NCBI GenBank assembly: GCA_039196715.1
Contig: JBCCUP010000046.1
Span: 1-36,048, forward strand
Direction: 5' to 3'
Length of the DNA stretch: 36,048 nucleotides
DNA from: Pseudomonadota bacterium
Lineage (GTDB): Bacteria; Pseudomonadota; Gammaproteobacteria; CALCKW01
Shown: one piece after another, positions 1 through 7,973 of the stretch
Position numbering within the stretch: position 1 is the first letter of the stretch
Layout: each line of letters opens with the position of its first letter
Notes under the pieces: model-generated
Told to the model about the DNA's origin: nothing
What the model saw: only the letters and a program-made list of their open reading frames with translations
Databases searched by the model: none
Position numbers and translations under genes: made by a program

Positions 1-354
1 GTCCCGGCTGGCTCCGCCTGCGCGGCCCGGCCAGGCCAAAACACCCACGGGGGACAGCGGCAGGCTCAGACTTGCCGTGGGAGCCGCGTCCTTGCACAGC
101 AAGACACGGCGAAGGGGTGGTGCGACGAGCTTTGCATCGACGCCGCCGTATTCGTCCCGACTGGCTGCGCCTGCGCGGCCCGGCCAGGCCAGGCCAGAAC
201 TCCCACAAGGGGGGTCTGTGGCATCAAGAAGTTCTTCGTGGGAGCTGTGTCATTGCCGGGCCAAAACTCTCGCAGGAGGCTGGTGGCATCACGAAGTCTT
301 GGTGGGAGCCGCGTCATTGCCGGGCCGCGCAGGCAAAGCAAGACGCGGCGAATG
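1..354. repeat. Degenerate REP-like repeat array, non-coding
   Basis: This stretch is built of imperfect repeats. A unit of about 66 bp, starting near GGCCAAAACNCCCAC and ending near GTGGGAGCCGCGTCATTGC, appears at about 34-98, 193-262 and 259-326. A second unit, TCCCGGCTGGCTCCGCCTGC followed by a GC-rich run, appears at 2-37 and 154-190. A third, GCAAGACRCGGCGAA, appears at about 98-112 and 338-352. The GTGGGAGC core resembles the intergenic REP elements of pseudomonads and xanthomonads. Open frames across it have no coherent protein character. The array may extend beyond the left edge. No transposase is visible. Confidence 0.6.
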
Positions 355-439
355 GGATGGCACTAAGCACACGTGCGTTGCAAGACAGGCACGGGCTCAG
401 GTGTCTTGGTGTCGGCCGCTAGCGGTAACATGCGGGCAC

Positions 440-471
440 AAAAAAACCCGCGGTGTCCGACACGGCGGGTT
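440..471 (-). terminator. Rho-independent terminator of the small gene at 494-682
   Basis: Read on the minus strand, AACCCGC (471-465) pairs with GCGGGTT (451-445), and the stem is followed at once by a run of T residues (446-440). It lies about 23 bases past the stop codon of the 62-residue gene, so it most likely ends that transcript. Confidence 0.8.
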
Positions 472-493
472 CTCTTGTTCGACTGGTCAGGGA

Positions 494-682
494 TCAGTCG
501 TTGTGTGGGTGCCGAGACTCTTCGAACAGACGTTGTAACTCTACGTTCAGCAATGCGATGCCTGCCTGCAAACGCCGTGCGTCCTCGATGTAGAGAATCT
601 GCTCGAGATCCTCGGGTGCCAGCACCAGATCGTCCGGCCTCCACAGTTGCTCGTTTTCGAGCTTATCCCTACGCATTGACAT
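494..682 (-). CDS. Small acidic protein of unknown function (62 aa)
   Basis: I do not recognise this protein. It has 62 residues with a high share of Glu and Asp, no signal peptide and no membrane segment, and is probably mostly helical (a LAPEDLEQIL segment and a C-terminal ALLNVELQRLFEE helix). Support for a real gene comes from its composition, a GGGAG Shine-Dalgarno-like motif just upstream and a strong terminator just downstream. Two in-frame starts are close together: ATG at 682 is only 3 bases from the GGGAG, while ATG at 676 has about 9 bases, so the shorter form (60 aa) may be the real one. It stands alone between repeat-rich DNA and rarA. Confidence 0.55.
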   Translation of the reverse strand: MSMRRDKLENEQLWRPDDLVLAPEDLEQILYIEDARRLQAGIALLNVELQRLFEESRHPHND

Positions 683-996
683 GCACTCCCACCAAAAATT
701 GTCGCTCTCGGATGCGTCTGGCCCAGCATGCGCATCGCCGCCTCAGGTTGCTTAGCGGCGATGAATTCCGATACTTGATCATCTTGACGATGTGAAGACG
801 GGAGCCACCGACCTGGCCTGCTAAAGAAAATTTGGTGCCAGAGTCCGGGCAGGTGTGGGCGGCCTTGGAGAATCAAAAAGATCGGGGCAGTTTCGCATCC
901 ACGACCGCAGTTGTGCGGCAAGCCGTGCCGTCGCTGGCCGGCGTCGGCAACGCCTCGCCCGCCCCGCAATGACGGCGTTGCGTCAGCGGCGTGTCA
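683..996. other. Intergenic stretch between the small gene and rarA
   Basis: No convincing gene is seen. The stretch has lower GC than its surroundings around 690-860. On the minus strand a frame covers about 700-800 (FIAAKQPEAAMRMLGQTHPR), which looks protein-like, but it has no start signal and breaks down on both sides. It may be a gene remnant or chance. The promoter of the small gene should lie near 683-760. AAAATTTGGTGCCA (near 826) and AAATTTCCGTGCCA (near 1002) resemble each other, hinting at another degenerate repeat. Confidence 0.4.
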
Positions 997-1032
997 AAAA
1001 AAATTTCCGTGCCAACCGGGTGTGCTCGGTTG
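997..1032 (-). terminator. Probable terminator of the ftsK-lolA-rarA group
   Basis: On the minus strand, 11 bases after the rarA stop codon, CAACCG (1032-1027) pairs with CGGTTG (1018-1013) around an 8-base loop. A run of eight T residues follows after a spacer of about nine bases. The spacer is longer than in a textbook intrinsic terminator, so this is a likely but not certain call. Confidence 0.5.
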
Positions 1033-1043
1033 AAAAAGCCAGC

Positions 1044-2375
1044 TCAGTCGTCGCGCGCCTCGGCGTTGCGCGCGCGCAGTGCGTCGAGCTTCTCGCCGAT
1101 GCGCTGCTCGAGCCCGCGCGGCACCGGCTGGTAGAACCGCGTGCCCGTGAGCGCGGGCGGGAAGTACTCGGCGCCCGCGGCGAAAGCGTCCGGTTCGTCG
1201 TGGGCATAGCGGTAGCCGTCGCCGTGCCCGAGCGCCGCAGCGAGCGCGGTCGGGGCGTTGCGCAGCGATTCCGGCACCGGGTCCGAGCCGCGCTCGCGCA
1301 CGCACGCCATCGCCGCCTTGTAGGCGGTGTAGACCGCATTGCTCTTGGCCGCAGACGCACAATAGAGCACCGCCTGGGCCAGCGCGAGTTCGCCTTCCGG
1401 GCTGCCGAGCCGCTCCAGGCTCTGCCAGGCCGCGAGGCTCAGGTCGAGCGCGCGCGGGTCGGCGTTACCGATGTCTTCGCTCGCGATGCGCACCACCCGC
1501 CGGGCGACGTAGTGCGGATCGCAGCCGCCGTCGAGCATGCGGCAGAGCCAGTAGAGCGCCGCGTCCGGGTCAGACCCGCGCACCGACTTGTGCAACGCCG
1601 AGATCTGGTCGTAGAAGGCGTCACCGCCCTTGTCGAAGCGCCGCAGCGTGCCGCGCTGCGCCTCGGCCACGGCGGTCTCGTCGAGCGCACCGCCCTGTGC
1701 CATCTGCGCGGCCAGTTCGAGCACGCTCAGCGCCCGGCGGGCGTCGCCGTCGGCGGCCCGGGCCACCTCGGCCAGTGCGGTCGATGAACTGACGAGGCCC
1801 AGCGACCCGAGGCCGCGCTCACGGTCGTCGAGCGCACGCTGCAGCAGCGCGACGATCTCCTCGGGCCCAATTGATTTGAGTACGTATGTCCTCACCCGCG
1901 AGAGCAAGGCGTTGTTGAGCTCGAAGGCCGGGTTCTCGGTGGTCGCCCCGACAAACACCACCGTGCCGTCCTCGATGTGCGGCAGGAAGGCGTCCTGCTG
2001 GGCTTTGTTGAAGCGGTGCACCTCGTCGACGAACAACACCGTCCGGCGGCCCGCGGCGCGGTGCTGCCGGGCTTCGGCGACAGCCGCGCGGATGTCCGCG
2101 ACGCCCGACAGCACGGCCGACAGCGCAACGAACTCGGCCTCGCCGGTGTGCGCGAGCAGACGCGCGAGCGTGGTCTTGCCGGTGCCGGGCGGGCCCCAGA
2201 ACACCATCGAGTGCAAGGCGCCGCCGTCGAAGACGTGGCGAAGCGGCATGCCCTCGGCCAGCAGGTGCCCCTGCCCGACGTACTCGGCCAGGCGCCGCGG
2301 CCGCATGCGGTCTGCGAGCGGCCGCGCGTCGTCACCCGCGGGCGCGTCGAGCAGGGAGGCTTGGGGGTCGTTCAT
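1044..2375 (-). CDS. rarA: Replication-associated recombination protein RarA (MgsA)
   Basis: AAA+ ATPase of the clamp-loader-like RarA/Mgs1/WRNIP1 family, which acts at stalled or collapsed replication forks. Visible motifs are Walker A GPPGTGKT (residues 61-68), Walker B VLFVDEVHRF (113-122, DE at 117-118) and the sensor stretch GATTENPAF (143-151). The C-terminal half carries the family's SDPDAALYWLCRML and GCDPHYVARR motifs. Length (443 aa) is normal. I chose ATG 2375; an in-frame GTG at 2396 would add seven residues, but the protein then begins with a sequence unlike the family. It follows lolA and ftsK on the same strand, the order known from E. coli and Pseudomonas, so co-transcription is likely. 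Confidence 0.95.
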   Translation of the reverse strand: MNDPQASLLDAPAGDDARPLADRMRPRRLAEYVGQGHLLAEGMPLRHVFDGGALHSMVFWGPPGTGKTTLARLLAHTGEAEFVALSAVLSGVADIRAAVAEARQHRAAGRRTVLFVDEVHRFNKAQQDAFLPHIEDGTVVFVGATTENPAFELNNALLSRVRTYVLKSIGPEEIVALLQRALDDRERGLGSLGLVSSSTALAEVARAADGDARRALSVLELAAQMAQGGALDETAVAEAQRGTLRRFDKGGDAFYDQISALHKSVRGSDPDAALYWLCRMLDGGCDPHYVARRVVRIASEDIGNADPRALDLSLAAWQSLERLGSPEGELALAQAVLYCASAAKSNAVYTAYKAAMACVRERGSDPVPESLRNAPTALAAALGHGDGYRYAHDEPDAFAAGAEYFPPALTGTRFYQPVPRGLEQRIGEKLDALRARNAEARDD

Positions 2376-2431
2376 GGCGAGGAGCGGGCGCGGCACACGC
2401 CCCGCACTCTACCCGCCCGACGGCGGCACCG

Positions 2432-3106
2432 CTACGGACGGATGACGTCGGTGCCGTCGGGGATCTCGAACTCGAACAGCGCGTCGTTGACCGACGTCGT
2501 GACCTGCAGGTGGTCAAAGCGGATCTGGGTCGCCTGGCCGAGCTTGTCGCGCATCTCGAGCACGCGCATGCCGCTCGAATCGAGCGCAACGTACACGGCC
2601 TCGAAATCGGCGTCCTCGTCACGCGGCCGCAGCTCCACCCAGGCGTAACCGTCGTTGCTCTCGAGGCTGCGGATCTCGAAGCTACGCTCAAGCGACTCCG
2701 GGTCGCGGAACAGCATCGTCGGCGAGGACTTAAGCGCGGAGTTGCTGTCGTACACGGTGACCTGGGCGAGGTCCTCATCGTAGAGGTAGAGCTGCTCGCC
2801 GTTGGAGACGATGAGTTGCGGAAACGGCACCTGGTAGATCCAGCGGAAGCGGTTGGGCGGCGCAATCGAGACGTCGCCACTCGACTCGCGCACGAGCTCG
2901 CCGCTTTCGCTGTAGACCGACTGCACGAAGTCGGCGTGGTACACCTCCCCGGCGACGATGTAGGCCCGCAGGCGGTCGACCCCTGTGGCCGGTACCTCAT
3001 CACCGCTGTTTGTACCCTCCCCGTCGGCCGCCCGGGCCACGAGGCCAACGCTGAGCAGCACGGCGGTGGCGAGCACACCGATGGCACGTCGAAAAGCGGA
3101 GTTCAT
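2432..3106 (-). CDS. lolA: Outer-membrane lipoprotein carrier protein LolA
   Basis: Periplasmic chaperone that takes lipoproteins from the LolCDE complex to LolB. The protein has 224 residues with a signal peptide (basic AFRR start, hydrophobic stretch, cleavage after about ARA, residue 26-27). The mature part shows the family's FRWIYQVPFPQLIVSNGEQL and LYLYDEDLAQVTVY segments of the half-barrel. ATG 3106 is preferred because AGAGG lies 7-8 bases upstream; an upstream in-frame start at 3127 would put a non-signal-like MCVRGPA ahead of it. It sits between ftsK and rarA as in many gammaproteobacteria. The window encodes several lipoproteins that would depend on this pathway. Confidence 0.93.
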   Translation of the reverse strand: MNSAFRRAIGVLATAVLLSVGLVARAADGEGTNSGDEVPATGVDRLRAYIVAGEVYHADFVQSVYSESGELVRESSGDVSIAPPNRFRWIYQVPFPQLIVSNGEQLYLYDEDLAQVTVYDSNSALKSSPTMLFRDPESLERSFEIRSLESNDGYAWVELRPRDEDADFEAVYVALDSSGMRVLEMRDKLGQATQIRFDHLQVTTSVNDALFEFEIPDGTDVIRP

Positions 3107-3199
3107 GGCTGGACCTCTCACACACAAGGGCGGTCGTTTGGGTTGGACGGCGGCGCCTGCCGGGCGTTCCCCGCAGGCGTACCTGCGGCAGTCATCCCG

Positions 3200-5770
3200 T
3201 CAGCTGCTGACCGGGGGCGGCGCGAGCACTTCGCGCTGGCCGTTGTGCCCCACCGGGCTGACCACGCCGGCGGCCTCCATGTCCTCGATCATCCGCGCGG
3301 CGCGGTTGTAGCCGATTTTCAGCCGGCGCTGCACGTAGGAGATGCTGGCCTTGCGCGACTCGGTGACCACGGCAACGGCCTGGTCGTAGAGTGCATCGCC
3401 CTCGGACTCGAGGTCACCGTCGCCGCCGTCGCTCGGGATACCCGGCAAGGCGATCGACTCGTGCAGGATCTCTTCGTGGTAGTCGGTTTCGAAGTGGGTC
3501 TTGAGGTACTCGCAGACCGCATGCACCTCGTGGTCGTCGACGAAGGCCCCGTGCACGCGTTCGAGCGTCGAGCTGCCCGGCGGCAGGTAGAGCATGTCGC
3601 CGTGGCCGAGCAGCTGCTCGGCGCCCTGCTGATCGAGGATCGTGCGGCTGTCGATCTTGCTCGACACGCGGAACGCCATGCGGCCCGGAATGTTGGCCTT
3701 GATCAGGCCGGTGATCACGTCGACCGAGGGGCGCTGCGTCGCGAGGATCAGGTGCAGACCCGCGGCGCGCGCCTTTTGCGCGATGCGCGCGATCAGCTCC
3801 TCGACCTTCTTGCCGACCACCATCATCATGTCGGCGAACTCGTCGATGACGATGACGATGTACGGCAGCCGCTCGAGCGCCGGTGCCTCGGTGCGCTCGT
3901 CCAGGCCGTTCGGGTCGGGCTTCCAGGTCGGGTCCAGGATCGTCTCGCCGCGCTTCTCGGCCTCCTCGATCTTCTTGTTGTAGCCCGCGATGTTGCGCAC
4001 GCCGAGGCCGGCCATGACCCGGTAGCGCCGTTCCATCTCCGCGACGCTCCAGCGCAGCGCGTTGGCCGCCTCCTTCATGTCGGTCACGACCGGCGCGAGC
4101 AGGTGCGGGATGTCCTCGTAGATGTTGAGCTCGAGCATCTTCGGGTCGATCAGAATCAACCGCACGTCTTTCGCGCTCGACTTGTACAGCAGCGACAGCA
4201 GCATCACGTTGACCGCGACCGACTTGCCCGACCCGGTGGTACCCGCGACCAGGAGGTGCGGCATGCGCGCGAGGTCTGCCGTGACCGGCCGGCCGGCGAT
4301 GTCCTTGCCGAGCGCCATGGTCAGCGGCGATTCCTTCTGCTCGTAGGTGTCGGACTGCAGGATCTCCGAGAGCTGCACCATCTCGCGCTGGGTGTTCGGC
4401 ACCTCGATGCCGACGGTGGTCTTGCCCGGCACCACCTCGACCACACGCACGGAGATCACCGACAGTGACCGCGCGATGTCCTTGGCGAGGTTCGACACCT
4501 GGCTGGACTTCACGCCACTCGCGAGCTGCAGTTCGAAGCGCGTGACGACCGGGCCCGGGTGCACCGCCACCACCTTGATCGAGACGTTGTAGCTCGCGAA
4601 CTTCTCCTCGAGCAGCTGCGACATGCTGGCGAGCGCTTCGTCGGAGTAGCCCGCGGTCTGCTCGGCCGCGGCGTCGAGCAGGTCGAGCGGCGGCACCTGG
4701 GTGTCCTGGCCGCCGAAGAGCTTGCCCTGCTTCTCGCGCAGGCTGCGCTTGCTCGGTTTGATCGGGCCGGCCTTCTTCTCGATCTTGGGCGCGCTTGGCG
4801 CAGCCGCGAGCGACACCTTGGGCCCGCCCCCCCTCGGCGCGGCCGGCGCAATCACCGGGCCGTCGTCGACGTCGTCCGCGAGCGCCGGCAACACCGGCTC
4901 ACTGACCGCAGGTGCAGGGTCCGCCGGCGCATTGGCCACACGTGGGGCCTTGCGGGCCGGCGCCTTCTTGACCACGTCCTGCAGCCGCTGCGCCTCGGCG
5001 CGCGCAGTCTCGCGCTCCTCGCGCCACACGGACACACTCTCGCCGAGCCCGCGGCCACTGTCGATCGCCCAGAGCCGAAGCTGCTCGCCGATGCGCAGCG
5101 TGGCACCGCCGATCACGTCGAGCACGAAGAACCAGGAGAGCCCGGTGTAGAGCGTCACCGACACCATGAAAAGACACGCCAACAGCAGGCAGGCGCCGAG
5201 CATCTGGAAGGTCGAGACAAGGTCGCCGCCGATCCAGGCGCCGACAATGCCGCCGCTGGTCGCGCCGGGCGGCAACTGCCCCGGTTCGGTCGCAACGAGG
5301 ATGGTGGTGAGGCCGCAGCCCGCGAGCACCAGGCCGATAGCCCCGATCCAGCGCAGCATCGCCATCACGCGGTAGGAGCCGGAATCGAGTTTGCGGTCGC
5401 GGAACAGCAACCACGCGCCGTAGGCCGCAATCGGTGGGATCGCGAAAGCCATGTGGCCGAGCAGGTAGAAGGTGATGTCGGCAAACCACGCACCCGCGCG
5501 GCCGCCGATGTTCTGCACGTCGGCGTGGATGCCCGTGTGCGACCAGCCCGGGTCGTTCACGTGGTAGCTCAGCAGGGACGCCAGCAGGTACACCGCGAGT
5601 GCAAACAGCGCGATCGAGGTGCCTTCGCGGATGCCCTGCTGCACGCGTGTCACCGCCTCCGCCGGCACGTGGGGCAGCTTCAACGTGGGCGTGACCCGGG
5701 CGCTCAGGGCCCGTCGGTTCGTACTGCGCTTGGTCGCGCCGCGTTTTTTGGGAGTCGACGTGCGACTCAC
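3200..5770 (-). CDS. ftsK: DNA translocase FtsK
   Basis: Septal DNA pump that moves chromosome ends through the closing division site and activates XerCD recombination at dif. About four N-terminal membrane helices lie within residues 45-220, followed by an Ala/Pro/Lys-rich linker of moderate length, a RecA-type motor with Walker A GTTGSGKS (near 513) and Walker [13 protein letters not shown] (near 647), and a C-terminal winged-helix gamma domain (about 790-850, with [20 protein letters not shown]) that reads KOPS sites. Length of about 856 aa is typical for the shorter-linker type. The start is uncertain: the frame opens with TTG at 5788, but GTG at 5770 (MSRTSTPKK) has CAGG about 8 bases upstream and is preferred. 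Confidence 0.95.
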   Translation of the reverse strand: MSRTSTPKKRGATKRSTNRRALSARVTPTLKLPHVPAEAVTRVQQGIREGTSIALFALAVYLLASLLSYHVNDPGWSHTGIHADVQNIGGRAGAWFADITFYLLGHMAFAIPPIAAYGAWLLFRDRKLDSGSYRVMAMLRWIGAIGLVLAGCGLTTILVATEPGQLPPGATSGGIVGAWIGGDLVSTFQMLGACLLLACLFMVSVTLYTGLSWFFVLDVIGGATLRIGEQLRLWAIDSGRGLGESVSVWREERETARAEAQRLQDVVKKAPARKAPRVANAPADPAPAVSEPVLPALADDVDDGPVIAPAAPRGGGPKVSLAAAPSAPKIEKKAGPIKPSKRSLREKQGKLFGGQDTQVPPLDLLDAAAEQTAGYSDEALASMSQLLEEKFASYNVSIKVVAVHPGPVVTRFELQLASGVKSSQVSNLAKDIARSLSVISVRVVEVVPGKTTVGIEVPNTQREMVQLSEILQSDTYEQKESPLTMALGKDIAGRPVTADLARMPHLLVAGTTGSGKSVAVNVMLLSLLYKSSAKDVRLILIDPKMLELNIYEDIPHLLAPVVTDMKEAANALRWSVAEMERRYRVMAGLGVRNIAGYNKKIEEAEKRGETILDPTWKPDPNGLDERTEAPALERLPYIVIVIDEFADMMMVVGKKVEELIARIAQKARAAGLHLILATQRPSVDVITGLIKANIPGRMAFRVSSKIDSRTILDQQGAEQLLGHGDMLYLPPGSSTLERVHGAFVDDHEVHAVCEYLKTHFETDYHEEILHESIALPGIPSDGGDGDLESEGDALYDQAVAVVTESRKASISYVQRRLKIGYNRAARMIEDMEAAGVVSPVGHNGQREVLAPPPVSS

Positions 5771-5979
5771 GCGTTTAGCCTGTGCCAAAGGATCGGTCTA
5801 CTGCTGCGGGTGTCGAAACGGGGTGCCGCCGTGTGCGGTCGCTGGTCGGCCACACCGGAGTCAAAAGGATAGACGAGCCGCGTCCATCGGCACGCCAATC
5901 ACGCCGCTCTGCAGCGGTGTTGCGCCAAGTTTACGACGCGCGCGTGCCGAAACCCACCGACACCGGTGCGCTGGTCGCC

Positions 5980-6696
5980 TCAAGGCAGCAGCGCGATGTC
6001 CGCGCGGATGCGCACCGTGACAGTGGTCGACCCGCCTTCGAGGGTCGGCGCGGTGTCGACCGAGGCCCGCGCCATGGCGACGAACTCGCCGTGGTGCACC
6101 GGCGGCGCCCCGCCACCGGTGTCGACCGAGATCAGGTCGAAGCGCACCTCGGACATGCCCATCTCGTGGGCGATCAGGGCACTGCGTTGCTTGAGTTTGA
6201 GGAGCGCCGCACGGATCAGGTCGTCTTCAACAGCCTCGGCGGCGGCGTCGCTCAGGCGATAGCGCACCTGGGCGACAGCGAGCGTTTCCTGCAGCACCTG
6301 CAACACCGCTTGGGTGGCGACGAAGTCGTCGCTCGAGAGACGGACTCGCTGGCGGCCCTGCCAGTGGCGGAGGGCCCCGGTCTTGGGGTCGTGGTGCGGC
6401 CAACTGCCGGCCGGAAAGGTCTGCAGATCGACCGCGGGTTCGTCGTTGACCACGTCGGCCGCCGCCGCGACAACGCGGTTGAGCGCGGCGTTCAGGCGGG
6501 CGATGTCGTCGGCCTGCCGCTCGACGTGCAAGGTGACCTCGACGCGGTCGTTCGGCACTTCCTCGGACGCGTCGCTCGACAACTGCACGCGGTTGACGTG
6601 GCGGTCGGACGCCGTCGCCGAGGCACAAACCGCACACAGCGCCAGCACGGCGAGCCAACCAGCGGGCGCCCGCGCCAGGCGAGCAGCCGCCCTCAC
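5980..6696 (-). CDS. Secreted SIMPL-domain (DUF541) protein
   Basis: A 238-residue protein of the SIMPL family, whose members are exported and whose function is mostly unknown. It starts at GTG 6696 inside the fadI stop (GTGA overlap), giving a basic N-terminus, a hydrophobic stretch GWLAVLALCAVCA and a cleavage site near ATAS (residues 28-30). The mature part has the family pattern: an alternating strand of VEVTLHVERQADDI type, a long helix, the central RQRVRLSSDDF strand, and a C-terminal FVAMARASVDTAP and TVTVRIRADIAL region. The overlap implies translation coupled to fadI, which is odd for an exported protein beside cytoplasmic beta-oxidation enzymes. An intact, normal-length gene; the family call is good, the role unknown. 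Confidence 0.8.
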   Translation of the reverse strand: MRAAARLARAPAGWLAVLALCAVCASATASDRHVNRVQLSSDASEEVPNDRVEVTLHVERQADDIARLNAALNRVVAAAADVVNDEPAVDLQTFPAGSWPHHDPKTGALRHWQGRQRVRLSSDDFVATQAVLQVLQETLAVAQVRYRLSDAAAEAVEDDLIRAALLKLKQRSALIAHEMGMSEVRFDLISVDTGGGAPPVHHGEFVAMARASVDTAPTLEGGSTTVTVRIRADIALLP

Positions 6697-7973
6697 CGCT
6701 CGAGCACGGCGACGCAACCCATGCCCCCGGCGGTGCAGACCGACACCAGGCACTTGCCGCTGCCACGCTCCTCGAGTGCCTGCGCGCCGGTTGCGAGTAC
6801 GCGTGCGCCGGTCGCCGCGAACGGGTGACCAACGGCGAGGCTCGAGCCCTTGATGTTGAGCTTGTTGCGGTCAATCGCGCCGAGCGGCGCATCGCGCCCG
6901 AGCCGGTCGCGGCAGTAGTCGTCCGACTCCCAGGCCTTCAGGGTGCACAGCACCTGCGCGGCAAAGGCCTCGTGGATTTCGTAGAGGTCAAAGTCCTGAA
7001 GCGACAGGTTCGCACGCGCCAGCATCTCCGAAACCGCCACCGCCGGTGCCATCAGCAGCCCTTCGCCAGCGACGAAGTCGACCGCGCTGTGGCGCGAGTG
7101 CGTGAGGTAGGCCTGGATCGGCAGGCCGCGCTCGCGCGCCCACTCTTCACTCGCCAGCAACAGCGACGACGCGCCGTCGGTCAGCGGCGTACTGTTGCCC
7201 GCGGTCAAGGTGCCGGCATCGGACTTGTCGTAGGCCGTGCGGAGCCCCGCGAGCGCCTCGGCGGTGCTGTCGGGCCGCATGTTGTTGTCGCGCAGCACGC
7301 CCGCGCAGGGGGTCAGCAGCGGGTCCATGAAACCGGCGTCGTAGGCCGCCGCCGCCTTCAGGTGCGAGGCCAGTGCGAGCGCGTCCTGGTCCTCGCGGGA
7401 GACCCCGAAGGTTTTCGCCATGAGCTCGCAGTGCTGGCCCATGCTGAGGCCGGTGCGTGGCTCACCGGTGCCCGGCGGCACCGGCGCGAGTTCGCGCAGG
7501 CCAAAGCCCTTGAACACCGCGAGCCGTGCCTTGAGCGAGCGTGCCCGGCCGAGCTTGATCAGCCTGGCGCGCAGCTTGTCGCCGACGACGATCGGCGCGT
7601 CCGAGGTGGTGTCGGAGCCGGCGGCGATCGCGCAGTCGATCTGGCCGCTCGCGATCTTCGCAGCCGACACCATTGCAGCCTGCAGGCTCGTACCGCAGGC
7701 CTGCTGCAGCGTCACACCCGGCGTGAGCGGCGAGAGATCGGTCGAGAGCACCGCCTCGCGCGCGAGGTTCCAGTCGCGCGAGTGGCTGACCACCGCGCCG
7801 GCGAAGACCTCGTCGATCTGCTCGCCCTTGAGGCTGAAACGCGCGCTCAGGCCCTGCAGCGCGGTGGCGAGCATGTCCTTGTTGCTGAGCTCGCTGTAGG
7901 CGGTGTTGGAGCGGCAAAACGGGGTGCGCACACCGCCGACAATCGCGACCGGTCGCAGGGTTCCAGTGTTCAC
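6693..7973 (-). CDS. fadI: Acetyl-CoA C-acyltransferase (thiolase, beta subunit), FadI-like
   Basis: Cleaves 3-ketoacyl-CoA with CoA to give acetyl-CoA and a shortened acyl-CoA, the last step of beta-oxidation. The 426 residues match the thiolase fold. The nucleophilic cysteine is in QQACGTSLQ (C93), the HEAFAAQ motif is near 333, the general-base histidine is in AVGHPFAATGAR (near 382) and the second cysteine is in VCTAGGMGC (near 411). HEAF rather than NEAF favours FadI over FadA. The start is GTG 7973, with AGGAG seven bases upstream; GTG overlaps the fadJ stop (GTGA), and the gene's own stop overlaps the next start the same way. Together with fadJ it should form the trifunctional complex. 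Confidence 0.93.
   Translation of the reverse strand: MNTGTLRPVAIVGGVRTPFCRSNTAYSELSNKDMLATALQGLSARFSLKGEQIDEVFAGAVVSHSRDWNLAREAVLSTDLSPLTPGVTLQQACGTSLQAAMVSAAKIASGQIDCAIAAGSDTTSDAPIVVGDKLRARLIKLGRARSLKARLAVFKGFGLRELAPVPPGTGEPRTGLSMGQHCELMAKTFGVSREDQDALALASHLKAAAAYDAGFMDPLLTPCAGVLRDNNMRPDSTAEALAGLRTAYDKSDAGTLTAGNSTPLTDGASSLLLASEEWARERGLPIQAYLTHSRHSAVDFVAGEGLLMAPAVAVSEMLARANLSLQDFDLYEIHEAFAAQVLCTLKAWESDDYCRDRLGRDAPLGAIDRNKLNIKGSSLAVGHPFAATGARVLATGAQALEERGSGKCLVSVCTAGGMGCVAVLER

Noticed and set aside
700-800. Protein-like minus-strand frame (AAMRMLGQTHPR) as a gene fragment
   Set aside because: Too short, with no start signal and no recognisable family; kept only as a remark on the intergenic stretch.
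2510-4468. 652-codon plus-strand frame across lolA and ftsK
   Set aside because: Antisense shadow of two certain genes; no ribosome site and no protein-like pattern.
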